Made by a program: the position numbers and the translations under genes | Part shown: positions 1-9,160 of the stretch, one piece after another | Position numbering within the stretch: position 1 is the stretch's first letter | How the letters are laid out: every line of letters begins with the position of its first letter | The notes under the pieces: model-generated | Databases searched by the model: none | The model's input: the letters and a program-made list of their open reading frames with translations, nothing else | Told to the model about the DNA's origin: nothing | DNA from: Sulfitobacter sp. LCG007 | Lineage (GTDB): Bacteria > Pseudomonadota > Alphaproteobacteria > Rhodobacterales > Rhodobacteraceae | Reading direction: 5' to 3' | DNA: 64,000 nucleotides | Assembly (NCBI RefSeq): GCF_040801785.1 | Contig: NZ_CP161805.1 | Coordinates: 1,860,001 to 1,924,000 of the forward strand

Positions 1-3
1 CAT
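1..3 (-). CDS. Possible start codon of a gene lying left of the window
   Basis: Reading leftwards, an ATG occupies the first three bases. It follows the stop of the next gene by about ten bases and has a GAGGA-like ribosome-binding stretch in front of it. If real, the unknown gene at 14-679 is the first gene of a leftward operon. Only the start codon is visible, so this is a pointer and not a supported gene. Confidence 0.25.
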
Positions 4-13
4 TTCAGGATCC

Positions 14-679
14 TCATGCCGCCGCAGACGGTTTCCACACGGCATCCACTGCAGCCTGACGCTCCTTTGCCGCGGCAAGCGATCCGACGCTCGCCGCCGG
101 GGCGTAGCCCATCGACCCCAGACAATTCTGCAAATCGCGCAACTTTGCACGATAGGCTTTTGCAAAGCTGTCCGCATCGCATTGCGCATGCAAAACCTGC
201 AACTCGAGCAATGCCGAATAGACCATGATCGAGGCCTTTATGTCGCGCTGGTTCGCGCCCGGCGTCGCGTTGTAATAGTAATCCGTATCATATTGATTAT
301 GTTCTATATATCTCTGAAACGGAGACGTCGGGATCGACTGGGGGTAATTGTAGTCGCCGTACCAGGCGAGGTTCAGCAGATCGGGAATGCCGTCCGAGAA
401 GGCGTCGACATACTGCTCCCAGGTTCCGTTGAAATTTGTCGCGAACAGCATGTAATTATAGCTGAGCGCCTCGCGTTCTTGCGCGGTCAGACCGGGCCAG
501 TCCTTCTTCGTGATCACGCACCAGCGGGCGAAGTGAATGAAGTTCAGGCCCTGCACCCGCGAGAGCAGCATCGGGAAGGCCCGCAGAATGACGAAGATGC
601 CCTTCTTCATCGCCGCGCGCCACGGCTGCATGGGCGTGACCACATTCATGGCGTAGGATTTTCCGGCGAGGTTGGACAT
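14..679 (-). CDS. Conserved protein of unknown function beside the fatty-acid oxygenase pair
   Basis: A 221-residue protein of unknown function. It is rich in aromatic residues: FIHFARW near residue 48, FNGTWEQY near 83, AFSDGIPDLLNL near 92 and a DYYYNATPGANQRDIKA block near 132-148. From memory, similar proteins carry this FNGTW...DGIP pattern and are also found next to haem peroxidases, but I could not check this. There is no convincing signal peptide; residues about 25-45 are moderately hydrophobic. It is divergent from the haem dioxygenase gene and shares its 355-bp control region, so a role in the same lipid-oxidation function is a reasonable inference. No catalytic motif is recognisable. 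Confidence 0.8.
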   Translation of the reverse strand: MSNLAGKSYAMNVVTPMQPWRAAMKKGIFVILRAFPMLLSRVQGLNFIHFARWCVITKKDWPGLTAQEREALSYNYMLFATNFNGTWEQYVDAFSDGIPDLLNLAWYGDYNYPQSIPTSPFQRYIEHNQYDTDYYYNATPGANQRDIKASIMVYSALLELQVLHAQCDADSFAKAYRAKLRDLQNCLGSMGYAPAASVGSLAAAKERQAAVDAVWKPSAAA

Positions 680-1034
680 CTATTTTCCCCTGGCGGACTT
701 TGCGCCGGCCTGAAATTGACCGGACACCGCAATTGTTGACATGCTAGACAGCTTTTTGCGCCCGCACAACAATTTGCATATCTGAGTTGCAAACTCAGCG
801 CGTCCCATCGCGGATGGCGTGCAAGCCGATTGATTTTGCATAAGGCTCGGCCTAGAGTTGGGCTGACAGGGGTAAGCGATTGATAGTTCTGACCTTTCGC
901 CGAATGTAGCGCGGTCTGTGTTTTTTTAGTTCATTTATTGCTTGCCCGGTCGAGCTGCGGCCGGATTTCATGCGCCATGTGAACGCACCGGTACGCGACA
1001 GGCCCAAGGGAAAAGCGCGTGCCGGGGGGGTGTC
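680..1034. promoter_or_regulatory. Divergent control region with clustered dyads
   Basis: This 355-bp gene-free stretch separates the divergent unknown gene and haem dioxygenase. It is richer in A/T than the flanking genes. It holds AATTGTTG at 731-738 mirrored by CAACAATT at 767-774. It also holds CTGAGTT-GCA-AACTCAG at 782-798, overlapped by TTTGCA/TGCAAA (773-778 and 788-793). A TTGACA hexamer at 736-741 overlaps the first arm, but no good -10 follows at the right distance. The arrangement looks like an operator region for both genes. Neither the regulator nor the transcription starts can be read from the sequence. Confidence 0.5.
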
Positions 1035-3956
1035 ATGATCAGGAAGATCGTTGCGGGGCTTGGCGCTGTTGCGGCGCTTTTCATCGTCATTCTCGGCCTC
1101 TGGCGCGTGGCGGATCCCACATTGCCGGATTGTCTGTCGATGGCGTCACGGGGCCTCGTTCCGATCTCTTCGGAACGCGAGAACCGCTTCCTCGGCAAGG
1201 TCAGAAGCGATACGGGCAACTGCCGTGGAGGCGCAGACTTCCTGGCGCTGCGCGACACGCCCTGGGTCGACTGGTCGAATTACTGGGGGACCGGGGGCGT
1301 GGCAAGCCTGTCGTCCTGGTGGCAGCCGCTGACGTTCCTTGCCGAGCACCTTATCCGTGACGGGCGCGGCGTGGACGGTGCGTTGATGGACCTCGAACGC
1401 CAGCGCGTCGAACTGATCAAGTACAATCTCTACGACAACTATACGTTCGAAACCTTCGTCAAAGGGCGCGACGGACGCAGCGGCCGCATCCTGGACACCT
1501 GGCCCGAGATGCGGCTCGGGCCCGGCGATCCGCTTTTCGAGGTGGTTGGCGGGGATGGCGAACAGGTCTGCACCGGAGCACTGATCCGGGCGCGGACGCT
1601 GCGCGGAATCTGCAACGACCTGCGCAATCCCGCGATGGGTTCGACGGGCATGGAATTCGCACGCAACGCCTCTTTCCCGGCGACCTTCCCGACGCTTGAT
1701 ATCGACGATCTGGCAATGAACCGGCACGGCGGCCGCATCGGCCCGCTGCAGCCGGACCCCCAGGTGATCAGCCGTCTGCTGCTGTCGCGCGACCAGAGCC
1801 ATCCCGAAAGCTGCAACGCGGGGCAGGGGCTGCCGGGCAATCAGGCCGACGCCTCCTGCGACTACCGCAAGGCGGCGTTCATGAACGTGTTGGCGGCCTA
1901 CTGGATCCAGTTCATGACCCACGACTGGTTCAGCCATCTCGACGAGGGCGAGAACGCACCCGAGCAGATGGCGATGGGATGCCGCACGATCCGGGTCAAC
2001 AACGAAATCGAACCCATCGGTGCGGACGAGGCGGCGCAGATCGGCTGCCGGCCCGAGGCCCGCGACTATGCGGCACTGGTCGCGCGGGACGCGCCGCCGG
2101 AACGGTTCGAAAAGGGCGACAAGACCTTCCTCGCCCGCGCGCCCAAGACGACAGCGAACACCGTGACCGCATGGTGGGACGCCTCTCAGATCTACGGATA
2201 TTCGGAAGAGTCGCTGAAGCGCATGAAGCGCGACCCGGACGATCCCGCCAAGCTGCTGCTGAGGCCCGAACGGGCGGGCAAGGGCGATACATCGGGGTAT
2301 CTGCCTGTGTTCGAGACCTGCGAGGGCAACGCCCAGGGCTGCGTCCCCGATCCGATCCACCCGAAATGGGCCGGTCAGGAAGCCACGGCCTTTCCCGAGA
2401 ACTGGTCTATCGGGATGAGCTTCCTGCACACGCTCTTCATCCGCGAGCATAACAGCTTCGTCGATGCCTTCCGCGACTACGCTGCCGAGCCGCTCAATGC
2501 ACGCCGGGATTCGGGACTTCGCAACCCGCTCTTCCCCGACCGTGTCATCACCCATGCCGAGGTCAGCGACGAGGAGCTGTTCCAGATCGCGCGCCTGGTG
2601 GTGGCGGCTGAGATCGCCAAGATCCACACCATCGAATGGACGACGCAGCTTCTTTATGACGAGCCGCTCTTTCTGGGCATGAATTCGAACTGGAGCGGAC
2701 TTTTCGCGGGATCGAAGCGTGTGAGCGCGGCGCTGGAGGACGCGGTCGAGGACGTCCGCAAATCCGAGGATCCGATGATCGCAGGCGAGTTCTACTCGGT
2801 GCTGGCCTCCGGCGCGGGCATCGTCGGGACCGGCGCCAATCGAAAGGGCTATCGCTACGACCTCACGGAATATGCGAACGGGGGGACGAACCATTTCGGA
2901 TCGCCGTTCAACTTCACCGAGGAATTCGTCAGCGTCTACCGCCTGCACCCGCTGCTGCCCGACCTGATCGAGCTTCGCGACGTGGCCGACCCCGATGCGA
3001 TCACCGGAAAACTGCCCGTCGTCACCACCTTCCGGGGCAAGGCCACCGATGCCATGCGCGAGATCGGGATGGACGATGTCGCACTCAGCTTCGGGCGTCA
3101 GCGTCTGGGCGCGCTTTCGCTGCAGAACCATCCGCAGTTCCTCCAGAATCTCGAGATGCCTTCGCGCACGGATCCGGCGACCCGGATTCTCGACGTGGTG
3201 GCGCTCGACCTGATCCGCGACCGCGAACGCGGGATTCCGCGCTTCAACGAATTTAGGCGCCAGATCGGCTTGCGCCAGCTGACCAGCTTCGACGACTTCG
3301 TGGACCGCAGCCTCGAGCTGCCGCGTGACGATGGCCCCGTGGCGCAAGCGGCGCGCGCCGCCGAGCTCGCGCGCCAGAAGGCACTGGTCCAGAAGATGCG
3401 CGACATCTACGGCACCCATGTCTGCGACGCGAGCAAGATCATCAGCACCGCCCAGACCTCGCCCGATTCCGCGACGCTGGAAGGCGAACCGGGCACGGCG
3501 TTTCCGAACGACTGTCTCGGCCACCCGGACGGAACGGAAGTCGACAATATCGAGGATCTCGACACCATCGTTGGCTATCTGGCCGAGACGACGCGGCCGC
3601 ATGGTTTCGCGATCTCAGAAACGCAGTTCCAGATCTTCATCATCAACGCCTCGCGAAGGCTTTTCAGCGACCGTTTCTTCACCTCGGGCTATCGGCCCGA
3701 ATTCTATTCGTCCTTCGGTCTCGACTGGATCAACTACAACGGACCGGAGAAGATGATGGAACCCGAGGATGACAACGGGCACAGCATCGAGGTGCTGCCG
3801 ATGAAACGCGTGCTGATGCGCAACCTGCCCGAGTTGCGGGGCGAGCTTGAGCATGTGGTCAATGCCTTCGATCCATGGGCGCGCGACCGGGGAGAGTACT
3901 ATTCGCTGGACTGGAAGCCGCGCGAGGGTGCGCAAGGCGACGTATCGTTTCGATAG
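1035..3956 (+). CDS. Haem peroxidase/cyclooxygenase-superfamily fatty-acid dioxygenase (alpha-dioxygenase-like)
   Basis: About 973 residues starting at MIRKIVAG. The start is chosen because a single hydrophobic helix (about residues 4-22) follows, predicting a membrane anchor; an upstream in-frame ATG at 942 would add 31 unlikely residues. Motifs match the animal haem peroxidase superfamily and best the plant-type alpha-dioxygenases: distal His in FMTHDW (H296), WWDASQIYG, FLHTLFIREHN, and FVSVYRLHPLLPD carrying the expected catalytic Tyr (Y635) and proximal His (H638), then DRERGIPRFNEFRR. Plant alpha-dioxygenases are about 640 residues, so this protein has a long N-terminal region and a C-terminal extension. 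Presence of the Tyr favours fatty-acid oxygenation over simple peroxidase activity (inference). It is followed 36 bp later by a lipoxygenase-like gene. Confidence 0.85.
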   Translation: MIRKIVAGLGAVAALFIVILGLWRVADPTLPDCLSMASRGLVPISSERENRFLGKVRSDTGNCRGGADFLALRDTPWVDWSNYWGTGGVASLSSWWQPLTFLAEHLIRDGRGVDGALMDLERQRVELIKYNLYDNYTFETFVKGRDGRSGRILDTWPEMRLGPGDPLFEVVGGDGEQVCTGALIRARTLRGICNDLRNPAMGSTGMEFARNASFPATFPTLDIDDLAMNRHGGRIGPLQPDPQVISRLLLSRDQSHPESCNAGQGLPGNQADASCDYRKAAFMNVLAAYWIQFMTHDWFSHLDEGENAPEQMAMGCRTIRVNNEIEPIGADEAAQIGCRPEARDYAALVARDAPPERFEKGDKTFLARAPKTTANTVTAWWDASQIYGYSEESLKRMKRDPDDPAKLLLRPERAGKGDTSGYLPVFETCEGNAQGCVPDPIHPKWAGQEATAFPENWSIGMSFLHTLFIREHNSFVDAFRDYAAEPLNARRDSGLRNPLFPDRVITHAEVSDEELFQIARLVVAAEIAKIHTIEWTTQLLYDEPLFLGMNSNWSGLFAGSKRVSAALEDAVEDVRKSEDPMIAGEFYSVLASGAGIVGTGANRKGYRYDLTEYANGGTNHFGSPFNFTEEFVSVYRLHPLLPDLIELRDVADPDAITGKLPVVTTFRGKATDAMREIGMDDVALSFGRQRLGALSLQNHPQFLQNLEMPSRTDPATRILDVVALDLIRDRERGIPRFNEFRRQIGLRQLTSFDDFVDRSLELPRDDGPVAQAARAAELARQKALVQKMRDIYGTHVCDASKIISTAQTSPDSATLEGEPGTAFPNDCLGHPDGTEVDNIEDLDTIVGYLAETTRPHGFAISETQFQIFIINASRRLFSDRFFTSGYRPEFYSSFGLDWINYNGPEKMMEPEDDNGHSIEVLPMKRVLMRNLPELRGELEHVVNAFDPWARDRGEYYSLDWKPREGAQGDVSFR

Positions 3957-3992
3957 AACACGCGCCGGGGCGGGCCACAGGAGGGGCGGAGA

Positions 3993-5513
3993 ATGCGACA
4001 GACGATCTGGAAGGTGCGGCGATGGTTCTGGGACACCATCTCGATCGTGATCTTCAAGGGCAAGAAGGTCGAGCGTATCCCGCTGCCGCCTCGGGATGCG
4101 CCCGGCCTGAAGGCGATCCCGATCTCTAAGCGGATCCCCGACATCGGCATCCACAATGCTCTGCTGGGCGATCACATTCCGAAGGACGAGGCCAGCGCGA
4201 AGATGCTCTGGGTCTTTCGGTTCCGTCTGCTGATGTTCAAGATCTTCGGGCCGATGCAGGAAGGTCTGCCCGAGATCGACGCGGACATCCGCAAGGCCAT
4301 GGCCGAGGCCTATCCCGAGAAGTACCGCAAGCTGTTCCGCGCGCCCGAGATGCCCGCCGAGATGGCCGGTTCCGGCCTGCCGGATCTTGGGCTGATGGCT
4401 GTCGCGAGCCCATATGCCGGCTTTCTTCATCGCGACGATGCGGGCAACCTCGTCTGGGATTTCCGCGATCTCGAAGGGCTCGAGGTTCATGAGGGATATC
4501 GTCCGCTCGGGGGCAGGGTCTTCTTCGAGGTCGAGGGTCGCAAGCTTGTCGCGACCCGCATCGAGACCCCGGAAGGCATCTCGCGCCCTGGCGATGCCGG
4601 CTGGGACCGGGCCAGGGCCGCGGCGCTCTGTTCGGCCTCGACGCAGACTTCGCTGGTGACGCATTTCAACCATGTGCACCTTGCCTGCGGCGAGCCCTTC
4701 GCCATCGCCACGCGCAACGAGTTTCGCCACGACCACCCGATCTGCCGCCTGATCTGGCCGCATGCCTTCGGCACGCAGAACAGCAACTATCTCGTGACTC
4801 GGCTTCAGCTCGTGAAGGGAGGCGCCTTCGAGACCATGTTCTCGCTGACGCACGAGGCTCTGTGGACGCTATTTGACAAGACCTATGGCGACTATCGCGC
4901 CAGCGTGATCGTCCCGCCGCTCGACTGGGAGGACAGAGGGCTTGCGGATCTCGACATCGACACGCCCGTGCAGGACAACCTGACCGAACTTTATCAGGTG
5001 ATGCACGCTCATGCGCAGCGCTACATCGAGAATTACTACGCTTCGGACGAAACGCTGCGGGCCGACCGGCAGGTGGCAGGCTGGCTGGCCGCGCTCGAAC
5101 ATCTCGTTCCCAACGGGCTCGGCACGATCCTGCGCGGAGAGCCAAGCCGCGAGGGCCTCGCCCGGCTGATCGGAGGCTTCATCTACATGGCCTCTGTCAC
5201 CCACGAGTTTCTCGGATCCTACATGTGGGACTATCAGCTCTGGGTCGATCGCAATCCGGTTCGGATCCGCAGGGACGGGCGGCGCATTCCGGTTGACGTG
5301 TTTCAGAAGGTGATCAACGGCAACTTCAACCTCAACGTGAACCGCGCCGTCCTGATGCAGGATCTCTCCTATTTCGCCGTAGACGACGCGGGCCGGCGGC
5401 TGTTCTGGCAATTCGAACAGGAGCTCAGGGCGTTGCAGATCGACATGGGGCGCCGCCCGCACGCCACCTGGCGCGTGACGCCGGACCGGCTGGACGCGAA
5501 CATCAACGCCTGA
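3993..5513 (+). CDS. Lipoxygenase-like non-haem iron protein
   Basis: About 506 residues with a strong ribosome-binding site (GGAGGGG). The core resembles lipoxygenases: HFNHVH gives the H-x4-H iron pair (H224, H229), followed by EPFAIAT, HPICRLIWPH and QNSNYL, matching the order of the lipoxygenase iron-binding segment. Near residue 404 the helix MASVTHEFLG supplies the third His, but the position four residues later, usually Asn, is Gly, and the C-terminal residue, usually Ile, is Ala. The iron sphere is therefore divergent, and activity is uncertain. No signal peptide is seen. Probably co-transcribed with the alpha-dioxygenase-like gene 36 bp upstream; together they suggest oxylipin formation. 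The end lies 12 bp from the end of the converging cyclase gene. Confidence 0.8.
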   Translation: MRQTIWKVRRWFWDTISIVIFKGKKVERIPLPPRDAPGLKAIPISKRIPDIGIHNALLGDHIPKDEASAKMLWVFRFRLLMFKIFGPMQEGLPEIDADIRKAMAEAYPEKYRKLFRAPEMPAEMAGSGLPDLGLMAVASPYAGFLHRDDAGNLVWDFRDLEGLEVHEGYRPLGGRVFFEVEGRKLVATRIETPEGISRPGDAGWDRARAAALCSASTQTSLVTHFNHVHLACGEPFAIATRNEFRHDHPICRLIWPHAFGTQNSNYLVTRLQLVKGGAFETMFSLTHEALWTLFDKTYGDYRASVIVPPLDWEDRGLADLDIDTPVQDNLTELYQVMHAHAQRYIENYYASDETLRADRQVAGWLAALEHLVPNGLGTILRGEPSREGLARLIGGFIYMASVTHEFLGSYMWDYQLWVDRNPVRIRRDGRRIPVDVFQKVINGNFNLNVNRAVLMQDLSYFAVDDAGRRLFWQFEQELRALQIDMGRRPHATWRVTPDRLDANINA

Positions 5514-5525
5514 GGCCGCGTGAGT

Positions 5526-8500
5526 TCAGTCGACTTCCCTGCGCTCTTCCAGCGCAAGGGACGGGACAGCCGTCGCCACCTTCGGCGCGAGTGCCGCGAT
5601 TTCCGCCTCGATCTTTTCGGACATCATCTGCCAGCGGATGTGACCGACCGCATTCTTGGCCTCGCGCAGAACGTCGAGCGCTTCGGCGCGGCGACGCAAT
5701 GCCCTGAGCGCCGCTGCCTTGTCGAAGAGCGCCTGGGCCGCGATGCCGAACATGTCGTTTTCCAGCCCGATTCGCGCCGCCTCGTCGAAATGCGCAATCG
5801 CCCTGGATTTCGCGAAGGGAATGGACCGCAGCAGGAACAGCGCGTTCTTCAGCAGAACGGAGAAGCTGGGCCGTTCGCCGCCGCTGGCGAGCTTCAGATA
5901 GATCTCGCCGAGAACGATATGGCCCATCGCCTCGTTGTGGACGTTGCCAAGCGCGACCCCCTCGGTCACACAACGCTCGATCCACGCCACGCCCCGGGCA
6001 AGATCGCCGTCGGCGACCATCGCAACGCCGGTCGGCATGTCGGCGACGTTGTAGATCGACAGGAAGCCCTTTCCCTCCAGCGATCTGGAGAGGTCCTGCA
6101 GCACCTTCAGCCCGCCCGCACCGTCGCCGGACAGCGCCATGGCGAGCCCCTTCAGCGCCGTCGAGATGCTTCTGTCGATCAGCCCGCCCGAAGATCGCTG
6201 ACCTTCCTCGGCATAGGCAATGGCGCTTTCGAAGCGCTCCGAATAGCCGTCGTTGAAGGCGACCGCGATGCAGCCGTATCCGACCGAGCCGGGATATTTG
6301 CGGGACCGCCCATGTTCGATGGCCCTGATCCCCATCTCGCGCGCGATGTCCATGTCGCCGCGCTGGGAATGGGTCCAGGCCCAGTAGAACTCTGCATACA
6401 TTCGGATGTAGAGTTCCTTTTCCATGTCCACGGCCGCGCTGGCCTTCTCGAAGAGCGCCCTGTTGCCCTCGAAGGCCTTAGGACTGAAGCGGACACAGTT
6501 CTGGTTCATCAGCCCTATGCAGGCATGCGCGATGGTCAGGCGGTCCTGACGTTCCTCGCCGATGGCCATGGCCTCGCGCAGACAGTCCTCGGCCTCGGCG
6601 AAACGGAAGACCTGGACATAGGCGACCCCAAGCAGGGACATGGCACGCGGGTAGCTGCGGGTATTCGACAGCGCCCTGAGCGACCCGATGCGCGGCTCGA
6701 ATGTCGAGATGCTCTTGGCGAAATCCGCCCGCCACTGCTGGACCTCGAGCCAGTGGCGCAGGATGTCGGCATGCAGCTCGGGATCGACGTCCGGCACCCT
6801 GGTGTCGATCAGTTCGACCGCCCTCGAAAGGTTTTCATGCGCCATCTCGAGCGAGAACAGCGCGAGATTCTTGCGACCGGCGGCGGCGAGGTACTGCACC
6901 TTCTTGTCATGCAGGTCCGAGCGCTCGAAGTGGTAGGCAAGCGTGTCCGCAACCTCGTCGGTCCGGCCCTCGTAGCGCTTTTCTATGGCAAGGCCCACGT
7001 CGGCATGGAGCTTGCTGCGCGCGGCCGCCATGAGCGTGTCGTAGATCGCATCCTGCACGAGGACATGCTTGAAGACATAATCCGTGTCGCGATCCTCGAC
7101 ATGTCGCACGAGGTCGTTCTGCTCGGCCTCCGCCAGCAGGTCCTCGACCGGACGCTCCAGGCCCAGCAGCTTGCGGATCAGTTCGCCGTTGAAACGCCGT
7201 CCGGCGACCGAGGCGGCCTGCAGCATGCGCCGGGTATCCCGGTTCAACCTGTCGAAGCGATCCATCACCAGGTTCTGCAGGTTGGCCGGAAGCACGACCG
7301 CATCCGGTGTGCCTTCGTTCTGCAGGCTGTCCTTGCCGCGCTCCTGCAGAAAGCGCGCGATCTCCTCGGCGTAAAGCGGGTTGCCCTCGACCTTGTCCAC
7401 GGCAAGCCCGACCATCTGCGCATCGAGCCCGGAAATGCCGAGCCGTTCGAAGAGCAGGCGGATCGTGCCCTCCTTGCTCAGCGGTTGCACCCGAAGCTCC
7501 GAGATGCCCCCGATCCGTGTCCACGGCGGCACGTGGTAGGGGCGGAATGCGAAGACGAGCATGAGGCCCAGACCTTCCTCGCGCATCTGCACGATGCGAT
7601 CGAGCAGCGCCTCGGAATCCGGGTCGACCCAGTGAAGATCCTCGATGAAAAGCACGACCTTGCGCAGACGGGAGGCCTGCCAGAGCAGTTCCATGAGAAG
7701 ATCCCGCATGCGCTGGCCGGCAATATCGGCGTTCATGGCGGGCGCCGACGCACCCTCGTCATCGAGCGACAGCAGCATCATGAGATAGGGCAGGGCGTCC
7801 GGCGTGGCGAATTCGATCTCATCCATCTTCGAGGCGAGCTTCGCCTCGACGGCCTCGCGGCTGTCCTGTCGGCTGATGCCAAAGGCGCCGCGAACCAGGT
7901 CCACGATCGGCAGGAAAGGTGTTCCTGCGCCATCCGCGTGACAATCTCCCTGGAGGAACAGCACGTTTTCCTCGGTCATCAGGCTGCGGCGGAATTCATG
8001 CATCAACCGGGATTTGCCGATGCCCGCCTCGCCGATGACATGCACGATCTCGTAGCTGCCCGCGCAGGCGCGTTCGAAGGCGTTCTTGAGGTGGCTTAGC
8101 TCGGCACTGCGCTCCTGAAGTCCCGTCAGACCCAGTGTCCGCGAGACGTCGAAACGCGAGACACCCTCATGCGTCGCCTCGAGGCGATACATCTGCTGCG
8201 CGCGCGACTTGCCCTTGACCCGGCGGGCCCCGACATCGGTCACCGAGACCTGCCCGCGGATCAGCGACAGCAGCGCATCGCTGACGTAGATCGTTCCCGG
8301 TTCGGCTTCGGCCTCGAGGCGTGCGGCAAGGTTCACGGTGTCGCCAATCGCGGTGAACCGCAGACGCTTGTCATCGCCGACCTCGCCGACGACGAGCTGG
8401 CCGGCATGGATGCCCACGCGCACCTGGGGGCGCACGCCGTGTTGTGCCTCGAGCTCGTCGCTGACCGCGCCGATCATCGACTGGATCCTCAAGGCGGCGC

Positions 8501-8753
8501 GGCACGCCCGCAACGGCGCATCCTCCAGCGCCGTGGGCGCACCGAACAACGCCATGATCCCGTCGCCACGAAACTCCTGTACGGAGCCGCCCTGGGAATG
8601 CACCGCCTCCATCATCCTTGCCGAGACGATCTGGATCAGACGGAAGGCGGCCTCGTCGCCGATGCGCTCGGCGGTCTCGGTAAAGCCCACGATATCGGCA
8701 AAGAGCACCGACACCTGCCGCCTCTGACCCTCGATGCCTGCGACTGCTACCAT
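5526..8753 (-). CDS. Class III nucleotidyl cyclase fused to AAA-type ATPase and TPR-like region
   Basis: 1075 residues from the ATG at 8753, chosen because AGGAG lies about ten bases upstream and the cyclase domain begins at once; the frame stays open further upstream. The cyclase domain covers about residues 12-190: metal Asp in FADIVGF (D20) and RGDGIMA (D64), and transition-state Asn/Arg in TVNLAARLE (N141, R145). The substrate-recognition positions read Glu60 and Thr134 instead of the usual Lys with Asp or Thr, so cAMP or cGMP cannot be assigned. An ATPase module follows with P-loop GEAGIGKS (241-248) and FIEDLHWVD, then a long helical TPR-like half. This is a known cytoplasmic signal-integrating architecture. 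It is divergent from an ABC-like protein that carries a cyclic-nucleotide-binding domain. Confidence 0.88.
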   Translation of the reverse strand: MVAVAGIEGQRRQVSVLFADIVGFTETAERIGDEAAFRLIQIVSARMMEAVHSQGGSVQEFRGDGIMALFGAPTALEDAPLRACRAALRIQSMIGAVSDELEAQHGVRPQVRVGIHAGQLVVGEVGDDKRLRFTAIGDTVNLAARLEAEAEPGTIYVSDALLSLIRGQVSVTDVGARRVKGKSRAQQMYRLEATHEGVSRFDVSRTLGLTGLQERSAELSHLKNAFERACAGSYEIVHVIGEAGIGKSRLMHEFRRSLMTEENVLFLQGDCHADGAGTPFLPIVDLVRGAFGISRQDSREAVEAKLASKMDEIEFATPDALPYLMMLLSLDDEGASAPAMNADIAGQRMRDLLMELLWQASRLRKVVLFIEDLHWVDPDSEALLDRIVQMREEGLGLMLVFAFRPYHVPPWTRIGGISELRVQPLSKEGTIRLLFERLGISGLDAQMVGLAVDKVEGNPLYAEEIARFLQERGKDSLQNEGTPDAVVLPANLQNLVMDRFDRLNRDTRRMLQAASVAGRRFNGELIRKLLGLERPVEDLLAEAEQNDLVRHVEDRDTDYVFKHVLVQDAIYDTLMAAARSKLHADVGLAIEKRYEGRTDEVADTLAYHFERSDLHDKKVQYLAAAGRKNLALFSLEMAHENLSRAVELIDTRVPDVDPELHADILRHWLEVQQWRADFAKSISTFEPRIGSLRALSNTRSYPRAMSLLGVAYVQVFRFAEAEDCLREAMAIGEERQDRLTIAHACIGLMNQNCVRFSPKAFEGNRALFEKASAAVDMEKELYIRMYAEFYWAWTHSQRGDMDIAREMGIRAIEHGRSRKYPGSVGYGCIAVAFNDGYSERFESAIAYAEEGQRSSGGLIDRSISTALKGLAMALSGDGAGGLKVLQDLSRSLEGKGFLSIYNVADMPTGVAMVADGDLARGVAWIERCVTEGVALGNVHNEAMGHIVLGEIYLKLASGGERPSFSVLLKNALFLLRSIPFAKSRAIAHFDEAARIGLENDMFGIAAQALFDKAAALRALRRRAEALDVLREAKNAVGHIRWQMMSEKIEAEIAALAPKVATAVPSLALEERREVD

Positions 8754-9160
8754 GTTTCCATATCTCCTGCGCAGGCGGTCACCCAACCGGACTGTCGCAG
8801 CATTGTCCCCAGGAGGCATTGCCAGCCGCGCGACTGACATGCGCGGTCTGGCTGCCTGAACTTCAGGCGTCCTGCCACATACATAATCACATCGAGCGTC
8901 GTTCCGGGCAAGCTTTCTTGCCGTTTCTGCGCCGCTTACACTTCGGTTATGACGTTTTCTTGTATGGCAAATCGGCTTTGATAGCATCTGTTCTCGCCTG
9001 TCGGCGGGACATGTGGCAGCATTTCCCGCTCTAGTTGGAATCTTCGGCGATTTGGGACGCCGATCCCAACTTCCCTCTCGAAACCGCAGAACGTTTGTGC
9101 CAGAAATTCCGTGCGTCGCCTGAATTGAGGCGGGCGGTACGGCCTCCCGCCAGGCTCAGC
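8754..9160. promoter_or_regulatory. Divergent intergenic region between cyclase and cNMP-binding ABC-like gene
   Basis: About 400 bp separating the two divergent genes if the preferred starts are right. The stretch from about 8880 to 9000 is clearly richer in A/T than the flanks, as expected for promoters. Both neighbouring frames stay open into it (a TTG at 9035 for the ABC-like gene and an ATG at 8987 for the cyclase), so part may be coding. No clear palindrome or terminator was recognised. Confidence 0.35.

Noticed and set aside
735..757. TGTCA/TGTCT pair that resembles a Pho box before the oxygenase genes
   Set aside because: The two half-sites are nine bases apart, not eleven, and no third unit follows.
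1146..3602. Long minus-strand open frame of 818 codons inside the haem dioxygenase
   Set aside because: Shadow of the conserved haem enzyme; no recognisable protein features.
1035..3956. Calling the haem enzyme an ordinary secreted peroxidase (peroxinectin)
   Set aside because: The VYRLHPLLP segment keeps the catalytic Tyr of fatty-acid dioxygenases and the other motifs fit alpha-dioxygenase better; a membrane anchor is more likely than a cleaved signal.
5520..8099. Long plus-strand open frame of 859 codons antisense to the cyclase gene
   Set aside because: It is a shadow frame caused by high GC at third positions; its translation shows no domains and the opposite strand encodes a clear multidomain protein.
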